Assembly (NCBI GenBank): GCA_016188105.1
Contig: JACPIL010000044.1
Location: 1 to 15,344 of the forward strand
DNA from: Candidatus Woesearchaeota archaeon
Lineage (GTDB): Archaea > Nanobdellota > Nanobdellia > Woesearchaeales > GW2011-AR9
Reading direction: 5' to 3'
Length of the DNA: 15,344 nt
Both the position numbers and the translations under genes were made by a program. Below the pieces are notes generated by a model. The model did not search any database, was not told where the DNA came from, and was given only the letters and a program-made list of their open reading frames with translations. The stretch's first letter is position 1, and each line of letters starts with the position of its first letter. Shown here in pieces: positions 14,292 through 15,344 of this stretch.

Positions 14292-14480
14292 TCACTTCCC
14301 CTTCTTCCTTTCTGCTCTTGCCGTAGCTGTCCAACGGGCATCTACTGGTCTTCTTCCTAATTTTAAAAGATTCTTCTCACACTTGGTAGAGCAGAAGTAA
14401 TCAATCTTGCCGCTGACATAGACTAGCATCTTACCGGTTCCCTGTTCAATTTGTTCCCCGCAAAAGGTACATTTAGCCAT
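14292..14480 (-). CDS. rpl24e: 50S ribosomal protein L24e (eL24)
   Basis: Small zinc-binding protein of the large subunit. It has 62 residues, the usual archaeal size. The zinc ligands are C4, C7, C30 and C34 (CTFC and CSTKC). The block YFCSTKCEKNLLKLGRRP and the following RWT are family hallmarks. A GGTGA site precedes the ATG, and the gene begins 10 bases after S28e ends. Confidence 0.96.
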   Translation of the reverse strand: MAKCTFCGEQIEQGTGKMLVYVSGKIDYFCSTKCEKNLLKLGRRPVDARWTATARAERKKGK

Positions 14481-14490
14481 GAGTATTCAC

Positions 14491-14799
14491 CTACTTCCGC
14501 GCGCCACGGCGTGGTCCGCCGATGCGCTGCGCTTCAATTTCTGTTTCTAAGAGCATTAAAACATCGCCAACTCTGACTGGGCCTTTGACATTACGTCGGA
14601 TTGCCTTATTTCGATCAGGCCCATCTAGAATTTGGCACATCACTTGCGTCAATTCCCCTCTGCTTCCACCGCGAGCTACTAATTCTTTAACTTCAGCAGC
14701 ATAACCTTCAGGAAATCGTACTTCACCTTCTATTCTTTCTTCAGTTTCAGCTTTCTTGACAAACCGTTCCTTGACTTCTTTTACGCCTTCTTTAGCCAT
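14491..14799 (-). CDS. rps28e: 30S ribosomal protein S28e (eS28), N-terminally extended
   Basis: Small-subunit protein at the mRNA exit region. The conserved core is AAEVKEL (34-40), GSRGELTQVMC (45-55) and RNVKGPVRVGDVLML (69-83), ending with ETE. Archaeal S28e usually has about 70 residues; this one has 102, with about 30 extra charged residues at the N-terminus (KEGVKEVKERFVKK region) and a basic RRGARK tail. The start is supported by GGTGA directly after the L7Ae stop codon, so the extension is probably translated. Confidence 0.94.
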   Translation of the reverse strand: MAKEGVKEVKERFVKKAETEERIEGEVRFPEGYAAEVKELVARGGSRGELTQVMCQILDGPDRNKAIRRNVKGPVRVGDVLMLLETEIEAQRIGGPRRGARK

Positions 14800-14810
14800 G
14801 ATTTGTCACC

Positions 14811-15131
14811 TTATTGAGATTTTGCTAACGCTTCGATAGCTGCTTTTGCTTCTCCTTCTTTAACGATTGCAACAGCAGCGGTGGAAACAGCTAAACCTGC
14901 AGCTGCTCCAAGATCATCTTTCTTAGAAACGCCAAAGCAGGGAACATTTTTTTCCTTTGCTAACAATGGCAAGTGCATAATAATTTCTTTAGGAGTTACA
15001 TCCAATGCATATACTACTAACTTTGCTTGTCCTTTCTCTAACGCTTTGGTAGCTTCGTTAGTTCCCTTTCTTATTTTTCCCGATGTTCTGGCAACTTCAA
15101 CCGCTTCCAATACTTTTGCTTCATTAGTCAT
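14811..15131 (-). CDS. rpl7ae: Ribosomal protein L7Ae (kink-turn binding)
   Basis: Binds kink-turn RNA in 23S rRNA, box C/D and H/ACA guide RNPs and RNase P RNA. It has 106 residues, short but typical. The RNA-binding signature is GKIRKGTNEATKAL (18-31), with GTNE at 23-26 contacting the sheared G-A pairs. LDVTPKEIIMHLPLL (43-57) and DDLGAAAGL (72-80), near the loop that reads the bulged base, are also canonical. It is the first gene of a seven-gene operon ending with EF-2. GAGGT at 15140-15144 is the ribosome binding site. The long leader carries a consensus kink-turn, suggesting autoregulation. Confidence 0.96.
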   Translation of the reverse strand: MTNEAKVLEAVEVARTSGKIRKGTNEATKALEKGQAKLVVYALDVTPKEIIMHLPLLAKEKNVPCFGVSKKDDLGAAAGLAVSTAAVAIVKEGEAKAAIEALAKSQ

Positions 15132-15162
15132 TTTTGTAGACCTCGACTGTTTTTATTAACGT

Positions 15163-15184
15163 AAAATAACAAGAAAACTTGTTA
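15163..15184 (-). promoter_or_regulatory. Leader hairpin with U-tract upstream of L7Ae
   Basis: In the L7Ae leader, UAACAAG (15178-15184) pairs perfectly with CUUGUUA (15167-15173) around the loop UUUU, and UUUU follows (15163-15166). It resembles a weak intrinsic terminator or attenuator. Its first two bases are also the last two of the kink-turn's closing stem, so the structures compete at that point. Confidence 0.4.
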
Positions 15185-15215
15185 CCTCGTTGTTTTCTAC
15201 CACAACTCATTGGTA
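15183..15215 (-). promoter_or_regulatory. Kink-turn in the L7Ae 5' leader (probable L7Ae autoregulatory site)
   Basis: Read on the minus strand in order: stem UACC (15212-15215), three-base bulge AAU, GA, stem GUUGU (15202-15206), 8-base loop, ACAAC (15189-15193), GA, and GGUA (15183-15186). UACC/GGUA forms the canonical stem (4 bp) and GUUGU/ACAAC the second stem (5 bp). The two GA steps give tandem sheared G-A pairs, and the third bulge base is U, as in box C/D kink-turns. The predicted transcript start is only a few bases upstream. L7Ae, encoded directly downstream, binds this motif. Confidence 0.65.
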
Positions 15216-15237
15216 TGATCGTTAAAACTGTGGTCTG

Positions 15238-15247
15238 TTTATAAAAG
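15238..15247 (-). promoter_or_regulatory. TATA box of the L7Ae operon
   Basis: On the minus strand CTTTTATAAA, centred near 15242, predicts a start around 15217. The leader is then about 85 bases long, exceptional in a window where most first genes look leaderless. Confidence 0.55.
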
Positions 15248-15282
15248 TTTTGTTTACGAGAAAGAAAAATTCACAAAGAAAA

Positions 15283-15291
15283 TAATATAAA
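15283..15291 (+). promoter_or_regulatory. TATA box of the divergent gene at 15313
   Basis: TAATATAAA is centred 26 bases before the ATG at 15313, the leaderless spacing seen for other genes here. Confidence 0.4.
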
Positions 15292-15312
15292 GAATCAACA
15301 ATAATCCAACAG

Positions 15313-15344
15313 ATGTTAAACCGAATCAGACAAAAGCTGGAAGC
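15313..15344 (+). CDS. Start of a divergent gene, cut by the window end
   Basis: ATG at 15313 opens a frame that runs to the last base (MLNRIRQKLE). It is supported mainly by the well-placed TATA box and the divergent layout relative to the L7Ae operon. Ten residues are too few to name a product. Confidence 0.45.
   Translation, partial: MLNRIRQKLE

Noticed and set aside
1..15344. CRISPR arrays, insertion sequences, tRNA or rRNA genes
   Set aside because: No regularly spaced repeats, transposase-like frames with terminal repeats, cloverleaf sequences or rRNA-like stretches were seen on either strand.

Overview
The window is chromosomal DNA of an archaeon. It encodes archaeal/eukaryote-type translation proteins (EF-1alpha, aEF-2 with the diphthamide loop, L7Ae, S28e, L24e, archaeal S10), Spt5 with SecE, a long archaeal FKBP, an archaeal CMP kinase and FtsZ1. 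The DNA is AT-rich and compact. Most first genes of transcription units have a TATA box centred about 25 bases before the ATG, as in leaderless transcripts. Operon-internal genes use GGUGA/GGAG ribosome binding sites. The mix of core genes with small unrecognised secreted or membrane proteins suggests a DPANN-type archaeon (Woesearchaeales-like is a guess, not proven).

Left part (1-7042), mostly + strand: the 3' end of an unrecognised gene; a family 2 glycosyltransferase; a minus-strand membrane-anchored coiled-coil protein; CMP kinase overlapping a putative lipoprotein gene; FKBP; an ftsZ split into two overlapping frames; a secreted beta-rich protein; then secE-spt5. The ftsZ-secE-spt5 order is a common archaeal arrangement, here interrupted by the secreted-protein gene. 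It is not followed by the L11/L1/L10 ribosomal genes.

Middle (7098-10870): a solitary AbiEii-like nucleotidyltransferase (-); S10 and EF-1alpha (-), with a hairpin/T-tract at the EF-1alpha stop codon; then a two-gene + strand operon of unknown function ending at a good terminator.

Right part (10871-15131), all minus strand, looks like one seven-gene operon: L7Ae, S28e, L24e, a small membrane protein, NDP kinase, EF-2 and an unknown 136-residue protein. Its roughly 85-base leader contains a sequence matching the consensus kink-turn, the RNA motif that L7Ae binds. A hairpin with a U-tract follows and shares two bases with the kink-turn. This suggests feedback control of a whole translation operon, including EF-2, by L7Ae. 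A divergent gene starts at 15313 and runs off the window.

The two strongest observations are this L7Ae leader and the ftsZ lesion, which removes exactly the catalytic T7-loop region and shifts the frame.
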